Assembly: GCA_046290815.1 (NCBI GenBank)
Contig: JBKBUF010000038.1
Location: 1 to 34,312 of the forward strand
Direction: 5' to 3'
DNA from: JBKBUF01 sp046290815
GTDB lineage: Bacteria; Bacteroidota; Bacteroidia; Cytophagales; Cytophagaceae
Length of the DNA stretch: 34,312 nt
Made by a program: the position numbers and the translations under genes. The notes beneath the pieces are model-generated. The model saw nothing but the letters and a program-made list of their open reading frames with translations. It did no database searches and was not told where the DNA came from. Shown here piece after piece: positions 8,844-17,067 of this stretch. The number at the start of each line of letters is the position of its first letter. The first letter of the stretch is position 1.

Positions 8844-9065
8844 TTATTTTTTTCTATTTCTCAGAAGTTTATTAGCTCCTATTGCTAGCCCGCCTAATAC
8901 TATAGCTGTTGCACCTCCATCGAACGGGACAGAAGGATCGTCACAATCATCACAGGCTGGGGGATTGGTGCAGCCTGGAGGACAGATAAATTGCGCAAAT
9001 GTGTCGTTTGGGCCAACAAATGCAATAAAGCAAGCAATCACACAAAACTTAAACAGCTTATTCAT
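8844..9065 (-). CDS. Small Cys-rich exosortase substrate with a PFDGG C-terminal sorting signal
   Basis: This 73-residue preprotein has a signal peptide at about 1-25 (ends DTFAQ). The mature part is a very short segment with four cysteines in the pattern C-x3-C and C-x2-C (CPPGC, CDDC). A tripartite tail follows: the motif PFDGG, a hydrophobic stretch (TAIVLGGLAIGA) and the basic end RNRKK. This architecture is that of an exosortase substrate. It resembles short Bacteroidota proteins with a P-I/L-DGG tail (PID-CTERM in family collections as I recall). It sits 5 nt upstream of the exosortase gene, so that enzyme is its likely processor. After removal of both ends only about 20-25 residues would remain. 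A weak promoter box (TAAAATTG, one mismatch to TAnnTTTG) lies at 9097-9090 on the minus strand. The overlapping plus-strand ORF is rejected. Confidence 0.8.
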   Translation of the reverse strand: MNKLFKFCVIACFIAFVGPNDTFAQFICPPGCTNPPACDDCDDPSVPFDGGATAIVLGGLAIGANKLLRNRKK

Positions 9066-9124
9066 AACTTAGGTATAACGGTTAGAATACAATTTTAGTA
9101 AAAAAAAACGAAAAAATTAAGTAA

Positions 9125-9167
9125 ATGATTGAAATAAAGCTTTTAGGAAAAGCTTTATTTCAATCAT
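9125..9167 (-). terminator. Perfect 20-bp stem-loop after the giant adhesin gene
   Basis: Bases 9125-9144 pair perfectly with 9148-9167 around a 3-nt loop. On the minus strand the hairpin begins 7 nt after the TAG stop of the gene at 9175-13752. A run of T lies before it, and T-rich tracts follow after a few bases (complement of 9099-9116). It probably ends the adhesin transcript and separates it from the small exosortase-substrate gene. The T tract does not follow the stem immediately, so the call is moderate. Confidence 0.55.
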
Positions 9168-9174
9168 AAAAAAA

Positions 9175-12100
9175 CTAATTGCCCAGAAATACCTTTTCCG
9201 AAATGGAGTGAGATCCAACTACCGCTTTTATTATATATAGACCACGGTTTGCGCTTACAGGAACAGAATTTATCCCAGGCGTAATGACGATATTATCTTT
9301 TTGAATTATTTCTCTTCCCATAATATCAGTTACAATGATAGATCCGGATAATGTACCAGAACCATTGTAAATAATGTTAACATGTTCATTTTTTCCTGAT
9401 AGATAAATTGTTTCGTTTGCTGTCTGATTTGTATTATCAGCTCTTGCAGATATTATGAACCTTCCGATGCTGTCTTGCTTAGTAAGATTGAAAGAATAAC
9501 TATTCTGTAAGGATAGGTCGATCACTATATTTTCTTTTCTATCTATAAGGAATAAAGGCTGTCCGGATTCAAAATCTTCCATTCCTTCAAAGGAAAATGT
9601 AAAAGCTCCTTCTTCCCCAACAATTCCTAATGGAATTTGCAAATTCCGGTTATAATTGATAGCATTTATGGCTACGTCAATCTTTCCTGCCTTGGTAAAA
9701 ACTGAGGGTACATCATCAGCATTCTTAAGCTTATAGGCATCATAGTTATCAAATCCTTCAGCTGATCCCTGCACGTTTAAGTTAATAAAAGTCTCATCCT
9801 TGGAATTTCCGGAAGAGGCAATGATTCTCAACCCTGTATGTTTTTTAACAGTCATTCTGTTAAAGGCAGAAGTAGCATTGGTTCTTGCAAGGTTGTTAAT
9901 ACTTAAAGATGACTGATTTCCATTTCCATTGGTGAGAACAAAAAAGGACTGCATTGATGGAATAATATTGCTTCCGCCGTTTGTTCCACCTGAGGAGGTT
10001 GAATAAGTGGACCATGATCTTGAAGTGGTGTTCCAGGTATATATAATATCCGTTAAATTGCTTCTTGACCAACCACTATTGTTGTCCCAGTCAATGTTGG
10101 AAGGATAAGGATTTCCTACAAATTCCATGGTTTGAGCAGCGTTTGGATAGCTAAATGTTGAATGTAGTGCTCCATGAGAATATGTGCCTGTGAAATCAAG
10201 TACTCCTGTTGCTGTTGGATAGAAAGAATAGCCTTGCTGGATATTTAATGGTGTATTCACATCCTGTACTCTTGACCAGGCTCCGTTAGCATACACATTT
10301 AGTCTAGAATATCCGTTAGAAGGATTAAAGTACTGGAAATCATCAGCGAAATCATTTGCAGTGGTTCCGGCAACCGGACAGGCAAAATAATGATTAGTAT
10401 TAAAAGTATTGACATCTTTATATACAGTAATGTTTCCACTGATACTTCCATTGTCTGAGTTACTGTAATGAATATATCCTGAATTCATATTAATAGTCAG
10501 ATTTCCTGACGAATTTAAAGCTCCGTTCAATAATCTTAGGACGCCATTCACTGTGGCAACACTTGATAGAGTAACTCCGGCAGAGTTATTAATTGTTAAA
10601 TTATTAAAGATTTCACCACCGGCGGTGTTTATGGTTTGAAGTGAAGTTCCGTTCATATTTAAGGTACTTCCTGCTTCTGTAAGTCCTGAAGCATTGTAAC
10701 TGCTCCAGTCCCCTGAAAGGTTTATAGTATTATTGCCTGGAACTAAAACAGCAGAACCTGAAATAAGTAAATTACCCAGCACCGTTAAATCATTGCTAAT
10801 TGATTTATTCCCTGAACCTGAAAAGGTAATGTGGTTATAATTAATAGTTGTCGGAATATTTTGAGCAGATGTACCATTAAAATCGACGGTGGATCCTGTT
10901 ACTGTAAAACTGCTACCAGAAGGATTAAATAACCCGGAAATTCCTGAGGTACCTGAAGATAGAACTCTTACTCCGGAATTTGACGAGCTTAAATTATGGT
11001 AATTTAATGCAGGAATAGTTTGAGACCCGGAGCTTGCAAAATTTACTGTACCATTGTTTGCAAGGAATGATGCAGTTGGATTTATGTTAAATGAATTATA
11101 AATATTTAAGTTTCCTGAAGGAGCGGTTAAGGAACTTCCTGAGTTTAGATTTAAATTATAAAAGTTATGGTCTAGTGATGATCCTGAAATTACACAGTTC
11201 CCATTAAGATTAACCGTACAGGTTCCAAATGAAAAAGTAGCTCCATTATTTATCCAATTTCCTGATAAATTAATTGAATTTCCTGCTATTAAATCAGCGG
11301 CTCCAGCAATCGTCAGGTTGCCTGTTATGGTGACGGATGTAGGTAAAGTTTTACTGCCAGACCCAGAAACACCAAGATTATTATAGGAAACTGAAGGAAT
11401 TAATTGTGGTGCAGAACCAACAAAGTTAACAGAACCTGTTGTTGGATTAAAGCTGGGTGTACCTGAAAAACTGAAATTGTTAAAAATATTTAAATTACTT
11501 GCTGGAGCATTTAACCAATAGCCCGCAGCTACAACTAAATTGTAGAAATTATGATCAGAAATACTACCGCTAATTATACAGTTTCCATTCAGGTTAACAG
11601 TACTGGTTCCAGGATCAACTGAATTGGTACTATTATTTGTCCAATGACTCCTTAAATTTATTGTTCCATTTCCTAGGGTAAATGTTGCCGAATTCTGAAT
11701 TAAAATTTGACCATTTACATTCAAAGTATTGGAAAATTGTTTATTTCCAGAGGTGCTTAATGTCAAATTATTATAAGTGATACTAGTTGGTATTATTTGA
11801 TTGTTCGATCCATTAAAATTGACTGTCGAGCCGGTTGTGGTATAAGAATTTGTTCCGGGAGTAAACAACCCTGCAATGCCAATAGTACCTGAAGCTAAAA
11901 TTCTTGCACCAGTCTGAGTAGATGATAAATTAAAATAGTTAAGGGCCGGAATATTTTGACTTGAACCGCCGCCTCGGTCAAAAGAAACTGTTCCGGTATT
12001 ATGATTAAATGTTCCTCCGCTTGAAACTGTGAAAAGATTATTAATAGATAATGTTCCAGATGGAGCAATGAGTGTTCCAGATGAGGTAATGGTTAAGTTA

Positions 12101-13752
12101 TTTAAAGATAAATTTACATTTGAACCAGAGAAAGATACCACTCCATTAACTATAACTGTTGAAGTGGCAGGAGAGAAATTTCCATTGTTTGTAAAATTTC
12201 CATTCAGGGTAATGGTTCTTGAATTTGCATCTAAAGTGGAACCATTATTTACCGTCAAAATCCCATTTACGGTTAAGTTATGGTATAATGTTAATGTTGT
12301 ATTATTAGTATTACTTAAAGTAAAATTTCGAAGAACTGAATTGGAAACAGGTATTTCATTTCCTGTAAAATTGTTAGTTGATAAGTTGTAAGCCAAATCA
12401 ATAGTTCCTTGAAATACTGGAGTAGAGCTAATGGTTCCTCTATCTCTTACTATTGAACTTCCATTGGCCATTATTAAACTATTTGTACTGTTATTAAGTA
12501 TTCCATTTGTAAGAGTTAAAATTCCATGAATTGTGACTGAACCTGTTAATGAAATAGTAGCGTTTCTTAATATTGTTAAATTATTTAATGTTATTGAAGA
12601 AAGAGAGGCATTGGTTGAAGAGGAATTGGTAATTGATAAATTAGAAGTTGTTCCTCCGGTAAGTGTTCCTGAACCTGAAACAATGTTTGAAGTAAGTATT
12701 AATGTATTTGCATTAATATTTAAATTACCAGAAGTTTGCGTAAATGAATTACCCACCGTAAAATTTGATTGCAAGCTATAATTTCCTTTTAGTTCAACTC
12801 TGTGATCTGAATTGGACATTCCAATGGTGGAAATAGATCCTGTTCCTTCAAAAACTAAATTTATTCTACCTGTACTTAAGGTAGATGCCCTTGCTGAATA
12901 TGTGCCAGATGTATGGGATAAATTTCCGGATATATTAAATGTTGGATTGCCGGAGGAAGAACCAACTACACCTCTGAATACCCCTCCAGAAATATTTAGA
13001 TTTCCTCCGATATTAAATACAGGTGTACCAGAATCCCTTGTACCATTAAATGCTCCACCTGAAATTTGGAAATTTCCTGAAATATTAAATATTGGTGTAA
13101 TGGATGCAGAATTTGCCGCTGTAAATTCACCTTGTTGAATAATAAAATTATTACCAATAGAAAAGACACTGCTTGAAGTCACATTAAAATTCCTATTAGT
13201 TGTTGTACTTGAAGTAAAAATTAAATTTCCGATAACTGTTAGATTTTGATTTAAGGTTACATTAGTTGTTGTATTCGTTTGAATATTCAGAATTAGATTT
13301 CCTTGATATGTAAGACTTCTTAAGAAAGAAGTTGAGCTAGAGTTTTGATATCGGAGATGAAAATTACTGGAGTTATTAATGTTTCCAAAGGTCAAGTTTT
13401 GGTAGGAAGACAATACATAATATGTGGTTCCAGGGTATTGATCAAGAGTAATATTATGGTCAAAACCAGATGCATTAAATCTTCCGTCCTCAATAACCAG
13501 TTTTCCTGGAAGTGGAATGTTCCATTGAGAAGAAGCGATGAGGGAATCACCATTAATAATCCAAAACTCATCCCCATTAGAAAAACTGATTGGAGTTGTT
13601 CCAGAACCATCTCTTTGGGAGTTCCAATTCCCTAATACAACGGCGTTATTTCCTCCTCCTAGAGACACTTGTGAATAATAAACAATTGCAAAAGTACGTT
13701 GGGTATTAAGAATAATAACAAAAAATGAAAGGATAAATAACTTTCTTACCAT
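9175..13752 (-). CDS. Giant repeat-rich secreted adhesin with a T9SS type A sorting domain
   Basis: This 1525-residue protein is the largest in the window. The signal peptide is about residues 1-23 (LFILSFFVIIL, ending TFA). Residues 30-1090 are a long Ser/Thr/Asn/Gly-rich beta-solenoid-like array with recurring GNLxISGG, NNLTI, GTVNF and LNGN words. A higher-order repeat is visible: the block around residue 591 (SSQNIPALNYFNL, GSTVNFNGS, IPTSITYNNLTLS) returns near 907 (SGSQTIPALNYHNL, GSTVDFNGT, IPTTINYNHITFS), a period of about 316 residues. From about 1095 it carries the C-terminal module shared with the proteins at 306 and 4829 (HYFACPVAGTTANDFADD, VGNPYPSNIDWDNNSGW, MQSFFVLTNGNG). It ends with a T9SS tail (VTDIMGREI, GLYIIKAVVG, KVFLGN). 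Likely an exported adhesin or matrix protein. It is divergent from the EPS operon. Confidence 0.85.
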   Translation of the reverse strand: MVRKLFILSFFVIILNTQRTFAIVYYSQVSLGGGNNAVVLGNWNSQRDGSGTTPISFSNGDEFWIINGDSLIASSQWNIPLPGKLVIEDGRFNASGFDHNITLDQYPGTTYYVLSSYQNLTFGNINNSSNFHLRYQNSSSTSFLRSLTYQGNLILNIQTNTTTNVTLNQNLTVIGNLIFTSSTTTNRNFNVTSSSVFSIGNNFIIQQGEFTAANSASITPIFNISGNFQISGGAFNGTRDSGTPVFNIGGNLNISGGVFRGVVGSSSGNPTFNISGNLSHTSGTYSARASTLSTGRINLVFEGTGSISTIGMSNSDHRVELKGNYSLQSNFTVGNSFTQTSGNLNINANTLILTSNIVSGSGTLTGGTTSNLSITNSSSTNASLSSITLNNLTILRNATISLTGSVTIHGILTLTNGILNNSTNSLIMANGSSIVRDRGTISSTPVFQGTIDLAYNLSTNNFTGNEIPVSNSVLRNFTLSNTNNTTLTLYHNLTVNGILTVNNGSTLDANSRTITLNGNFTNNGNFSPATSTVIVNGVVSFSGSNVNLSLNNLTITSSGTLIAPSGTLSINNLFTVSSGGTFNHNTGTVSFDRGGGSSQNIPALNYFNLSSTQTGARILASGTIGIAGLFTPGTNSYTTTGSTVNFNGSNNQIIPTSITYNNLTLSTSGNKQFSNTLNVNGQILIQNSATFTLGNGTINLRSHWTNNSTNSVDPGTSTVNLNGNCIISGSISDHNFYNLVVAAGYWLNAPASNLNIFNNFSFSGTPSFNPTTGSVNFVGSAPQLIPSVSYNNLGVSGSGSKTLPTSVTITGNLTIAGAADLIAGNSINLSGNWINNGATFSFGTCTVNLNGNCVISGSSLDHNFYNLNLNSGSSLTAPSGNLNIYNSFNINPTASFLANNGTVNFASSGSQTIPALNYHNLSSSNSGVRVLSSGTSGISGLFNPSGSSFTVTGSTVDFNGTSAQNIPTTINYNHITFSGSGNKSISNDLTVLGNLLISGSAVLVPGNNTINLSGDWSSYNASGLTEAGSTLNMNGTSLQTINTAGGEIFNNLTINNSAGVTLSSVATVNGVLRLLNGALNSSGNLTINMNSGYIHYSNSDNGSISGNITVYKDVNTFNTNHYFACPVAGTTANDFADDFQYFNPSNGYSRLNVYANGAWSRVQDVNTPLNIQQGYSFYPTATGVLDFTGTYSHGALHSTFSYPNAAQTMEFVGNPYPSNIDWDNNSGWSRSNLTDIIYTWNTTSRSWSTYSTSSGGTNGGSNIIPSMQSFFVLTNGNGNQSSLSINNLARTNATSAFNRMTVKKHTGLRIIASSGNSKDETFINLNVQGSAEGFDNYDAYKLKNADDVPSVFTKAGKIDVAINAINYNRNLQIPLGIVGEEGAFTFSFEGMEDFESGQPLFLIDRKENIVIDLSLQNSYSFNLTKQDSIGRFIISARADNTNQTANETIYLSGKNEHVNIIYNGSGTLSGSIIVTDIMGREIIQKDNIVITPGINSVPVSANRGLYIIKAVVGSHSISEKVFLGN

Positions 13753-13784
13753 GATTGTTGGATTTTAATAAAAAGAATATGGAA

Positions 13785-13792
13785 CAAATATA
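13785..13792 (-). promoter_or_regulatory. Bacteroidota -7 box (TATATTTG) for the giant adhesin gene
   Basis: On the minus strand 13792-13785 reads TATATTTG, a perfect match to the TAnnTTTG element used by the primary sigma factor of Bacteroidota. It lies 32 nt before the ATG at 13752. A TTG occurs upstream, but at about 25 bp, wider than the usual spacing of about 20 bp. Confidence 0.5.
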
Positions 13793-13834
13793 TGCGAAAT
13801 TATAGCTTATTTTTATTCAATCCTAAATTTGTAT

Positions 13835-13842
13835 TATATTTG
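13835..13842 (+). promoter_or_regulatory. Bacteroidota -7 box (TATATTTG) for the EPS operon
   Basis: The same perfect TAnnTTTG box occurs on the plus strand, 28 nt before the ATG of the export gene at 13871. No clear -33 TTG is seen at the normal distance. It is the only good candidate promoter for the 19-kb gene run that follows. Confidence 0.5.
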
Positions 13843-13870
13843 AGGTTATACGTAATTTTTTTATAAAAGT

Positions 13871-14617
13871 ATGAGGGTGAGCTTAATTTTTTTTCTTTTT
13901 ATTATTGTAACTTCTTGTGTGTCAAAAAGAAAGTTAGTTTATTTACAGGGTGGGCAAAAGGAAATTCTTAATAATAAGTTAACCTATCTAATTCAACCTG
14001 GTGATGTTTTGTCCATTAGAGTTTTTAGTCTTGATCCCAATATTTCAAATTATTTTAATATTGAACCAGCTAATAATACAGCCCAAGCGAATCCGGGAAG
14101 TTTATACCTAAGGGGATATAGTGTTAGTGACTCAGGATATATACAAATTCCAATGATAGGCAAGGTTAAGGTAATTAACCTCGATATTGATCACATTCAA
14201 AGTAATATACAAATTTTAATCGATGAGCATTTTAGCAATGCAACTGTTGTAGTTAAACTCATTAGCTTCAAAATTTCTGTTATAGGTGAAGTAAATGCAC
14301 CCGGATATTATTATATATACAACAATAGTGCAACAATATTTGAAGCCATTGGTATGGCCGGAGATATAGCTACTTATGGAAACAGAAAAAATATTAAAAT
14401 TATTAGACAGGAGAACAATAAAACCATTGTTAAAACCATTGATTTAACTGATGATAGGATTGTGTCGGGTGATTATTATTTTCTTATGCCAAATGATGTT
14501 GTTTATGTGGAACCATTAGGGGCAAAATTAACTCGCTCAAATATCACTGTGTTGTCAGTTGTTTTTTCAGGGATTTCCACTTTTGTATTATTATTTAATT
14601 TCTTAAGTCGTAGATGA
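13871..14617 (+). CDS. Wza-type polysaccharide export lipoprotein
   Basis: This 248-residue protein is the first gene of the EPS operon. A short signal sequence ends in a lipobox-like VTSC with Cys16, so it is probably an outer-membrane lipoprotein. The Poly_export domain starts near residue 38 with the typical IQPGDVLSIRVF, and GYIQIPMIGKVKV (89-101) belongs to the same fold. An SLBB domain follows at about 134-200 (ISVIGEVNAPGYYYI, AIGMAGDIATYGNRKNI). The C-terminus has one hydrophobic helix (about 225-243) followed by SRR. Known relatives form the outer-membrane channel for polymer exit and work with the Wzc-type kinase encoded next. The two genes overlap by 4 nt (ATGA), which fits translational coupling. 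Confidence 0.88.
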   Translation: MRVSLIFFLFIIVTSCVSKRKLVYLQGGQKEILNNKLTYLIQPGDVLSIRVFSLDPNISNYFNIEPANNTAQANPGSLYLRGYSVSDSGYIQIPMIGKVKVINLDIDHIQSNIQILIDEHFSNATVVVKLISFKISVIGEVNAPGYYYIYNNSATIFEAIGMAGDIATYGNRKNIKIIRQENNKTIVKTIDLTDDRIVSGDYYFLMPNDVVYVEPLGAKLTRSNITVLSVVFSGISTFVLLFNFLSRR

Positions 14618-17067
14618 ACGAAGTGAAAAATACGGAAAAAGAAGAATCAATAGGGTTAAAGAAGTTCTTTGATATATTTTTAAAATATAAGTTGTTCTTT
14701 ATAACCAGCGTTTTGATTTCATTAACTGTGGCTTTTTTTTATATTAAATATAGTGTTCCATTATACACAGTTAATTCCACTATTCTAATTAAAGACCGAT
14801 CAACTTATTCTTGGGGTTCATCCCATTTTTTACAAGGAATGGATTTGTTTCAATCTTACAATAATATAAACAATGAGATTAATGTATTAAAATCATATGG
14901 ACTGATTAATCAAGCAATTGTAAGACCAGAGTTTACAATAAATTATTTTAGTGCAGGTCAAGTTCGTGATGTTGAGTTATATAAAAATAGCCCATTTAAG
15001 GTTTATTTGGATTCCGGCTCAGTTCAAATAATAAATTTCCCAATAAATATAGAAATCTTATCAGATTCTCAGTTTATTCTTTCAATAGAAGGTCAAAATA
15101 TCCGGAAATATAATTTTCTAGAGCCTGAGAAAAATTATGGATATGAAAAACAAGTAATGATCAATAAGATATTCAACTTTGGATCTCCAGTTAAGTTTGA
15201 CAATTGCGGGTTTACCATATTTTTAGAGAAAGATCATAAATCAATAAATAAAGCAAAAGAGAAATATTATTTCATTATCAGAGATATTAATTCTTTAATT
15301 AATGAATTTCGGAGAAAGATTAATGTTAAGTTGATTAATCAGGAATCATCAATTGTAGAAATTTCCTCTCAAGGGCCTACTCCGGAGAAAGAAGTTGATT
15401 TTGTTAATAGCCTTTGTCATCAATACATTGAAAATGGTTTAAGAGAAAAGAATAGAATAGCGACTAATACAATCAATTTTATAGATTTTCAATTGTCAGA
15501 AATTGCTGATTCATTATCTAATGCAGAAAGTCAATTAGAAAATTTTAGGTCTTTAAATGGTATTGTTGATTTGGATTATGAGGCAAGGGCTCACTTTGAG
15601 AAGTTTAAGGATTTGGAAGTACAAAAGGGTAATATTTTAATGAAGAAGAAATATTACGAATATATATTGGATTATATTAAATCTAACAAAGATTTAAATA
15701 CAATTATCGCACCTTCAACGGTAGGAATAGATGATCAATTATTAAATAGATTAATAATTGATTTAAATAATTTACATCAAGAGAAATCGGGGTTAATGAT
15801 GAGTGTTAAGGATAAAAATCCTTATTCTAATATTCTTGATTTGAAAATTAAAAATGCAGAGAATACTTTATATGAGAATATGAAGAATTTACTTAATACC
15901 GTCCAGATCTCTTTAAATGATGTTAATGCAAGAATTTCGGTAATGGAAAGAAATATTTCTAAATTACCAAGAACAGAAAGGACTCTTATTGGCATTAAGA
16001 GAAAATTTAATTTAAGTGACAATATATATAATTATTTGCTTCAAAAAAGGGCTGAGGCAAGCATTGCAAAGGCTTCCAATATTGCAGATAATAAAATTGT
16101 AGATGTTGCAAGAATTGATAATATTAAAAAAATATCTCCTAAAAGTTCAACTATTTACTCCGTTGCAATCTTACTTGGTTGTATCATTCCTATTGGCTTA
16201 ATAATGCTTAAAAATATTTTTGATGACAGGATTAAAAGCAAGGAGGATTTAGAAAGTTTTACTAAAATACCTATTATCGGAATGGTAGGTCATAATTCTC
16301 GCGATAACAAATTTTCATATTTAATAGAAAACCCCAAATCCGGTTTGGCCGAAGCTTTTAGAAGTGTAAGGATTAACCTACAATATTTCCGTGGTACTAG
16401 TAAAGGGAAAGTGATTGGTATTACTTCTTCCATTAGTGGAGAAGGTAAAACATTTTGTTCTATTAACTTAGCCTCCATATTTGCAATTTCAGGGAAAAAA
16501 ACTTTACTGGTTGGCGCAGATTTAAGAAAGCCTAAAATTTTTAATGACTTTGGACTGTCTAATGATTTGGGTCTTTCTTGTTTTTTAATTGGTGCTAACA
16601 CTTTTGATCAGATTATACAAAGAACTATCATAGAAAATCTTGATATTGTTTCTTCTGGACCACTTCCACCAAATCCAGGGGAATTATTGGGAGTAAATAT
16701 GCTTGAGGAATTTTTTAAGATTGCGGATAAGGAGTATGATTATATAATTATTGATACACCTCCTATCGGGTTGGTATCTGACTATCTTCTTTTATTAAAA
16801 TATATTGATATTAATATATATGTTGTTCGTCATAATTATACAGAGAAAAAATTACTAGTAAAGTTAAATGACTATTATAATTCAAATAAGATACCAGGTA
16901 TCAGTATTTTGATTAATGATATTAAAGATTCAAACAGTTCTTATAGCTATGGATATGGATATGGATATGGATATGGTTACGGGTATGGGTATTATGAAGA
17001 AATGAAGAAAAATATTTGGACTAATATCAGTAATAAATTCGAAAGAACATTAAGAAAAAAAGTGTAA
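14614..17067 (+). CDS. Wzc-type polysaccharide co-polymerase and tyrosine autokinase with a Gly-Tyr repeat tail
   Basis: This is an 817-residue inner-membrane protein. A Wzz-type chain-length domain is bracketed by transmembrane helices at about 28-48 and 513-535, with a long coiled-coil-like periplasmic region between them. The cytoplasmic BY-kinase domain shows Walker A GEGKT (609-613), Walker A' LLVGADLRKPK (D636) and Walker B YIIIDTPP (D714). The tail has ten tyrosines within residues 777-794, mostly as alternating GY, encoded by a hexanucleotide tandem repeat. Family members autophosphorylate such C-terminal tyrosines to control oligomer state and chain length. A G replaces the more usual D in the VDAD form of Walker A'. 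The stop overlaps the next ATG by 1 nt. Confidence 0.9.
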   Translation: MNEVKNTEKEESIGLKKFFDIFLKYKLFFITSVLISLTVAFFYIKYSVPLYTVNSTILIKDRSTYSWGSSHFLQGMDLFQSYNNINNEINVLKSYGLINQAIVRPEFTINYFSAGQVRDVELYKNSPFKVYLDSGSVQIINFPINIEILSDSQFILSIEGQNIRKYNFLEPEKNYGYEKQVMINKIFNFGSPVKFDNCGFTIFLEKDHKSINKAKEKYYFIIRDINSLINEFRRKINVKLINQESSIVEISSQGPTPEKEVDFVNSLCHQYIENGLREKNRIATNTINFIDFQLSEIADSLSNAESQLENFRSLNGIVDLDYEARAHFEKFKDLEVQKGNILMKKKYYEYILDYIKSNKDLNTIIAPSTVGIDDQLLNRLIIDLNNLHQEKSGLMMSVKDKNPYSNILDLKIKNAENTLYENMKNLLNTVQISLNDVNARISVMERNISKLPRTERTLIGIKRKFNLSDNIYNYLLQKRAEASIAKASNIADNKIVDVARIDNIKKISPKSSTIYSVAILLGCIIPIGLIMLKNIFDDRIKSKEDLESFTKIPIIGMVGHNSRDNKFSYLIENPKSGLAEAFRSVRINLQYFRGTSKGKVIGITSSISGEGKTFCSINLASIFAISGKKTLLVGADLRKPKIFNDFGLSNDLGLSCFLIGANTFDQIIQRTIIENLDIVSSGPLPPNPGELLGVNMLEEFFKIADKEYDYIIIDTPPIGLVSDYLLLLKYIDINIYVVRHNYTEKKLLVKLNDYYNSNKIPGISILINDIKDSNSSYSYGYGYGYGYGYGYGYYEEMKKNIWTNISNKFERTLRKKV
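16951..16992. repeat. In-frame hexanucleotide repeat encoding the Gly-Tyr tail of the kinase
   Basis: There are four perfect GGATAT units (16951-16974) followed by three degenerate ones (ggttac, gggtat, gggtat). Each unit encodes Gly-Tyr. Because the unit is 6 bp, gain or loss of copies keeps the frame and only changes the number of tyrosines. Confidence 0.85.

Noticed and set aside
8821..9072. Plus-strand ORF of 83 codons opposite the small exosortase substrate
   Set aside because: It is antisense to a minus-strand ORF with a signal peptide and full sorting tail, and its own product has a low-complexity, unlikely composition.
10700..12000. CRISPR-like array suggested by recurring words in the giant adhesin
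   Set aside because: The repeats are degenerate at the DNA level, are in frame, and translate as beta-solenoid repeats.
12029..13138. Three plus-strand ORFs (12029-12391, 12533-12781, 12812-13138) opposite the giant adhesin
   Set aside because: They are mirror frames of the repetitive Ser/Thr/Asn codons of the adhesin, with biased compositions rich in Val, Pro, Glu and Phe and no domain.
16951..16992. CRISPR or intergenic satellite
   Set aside because: The repeat is inside a coding frame, has no spacers, and encodes the expected tyrosine-rich kinase tail.
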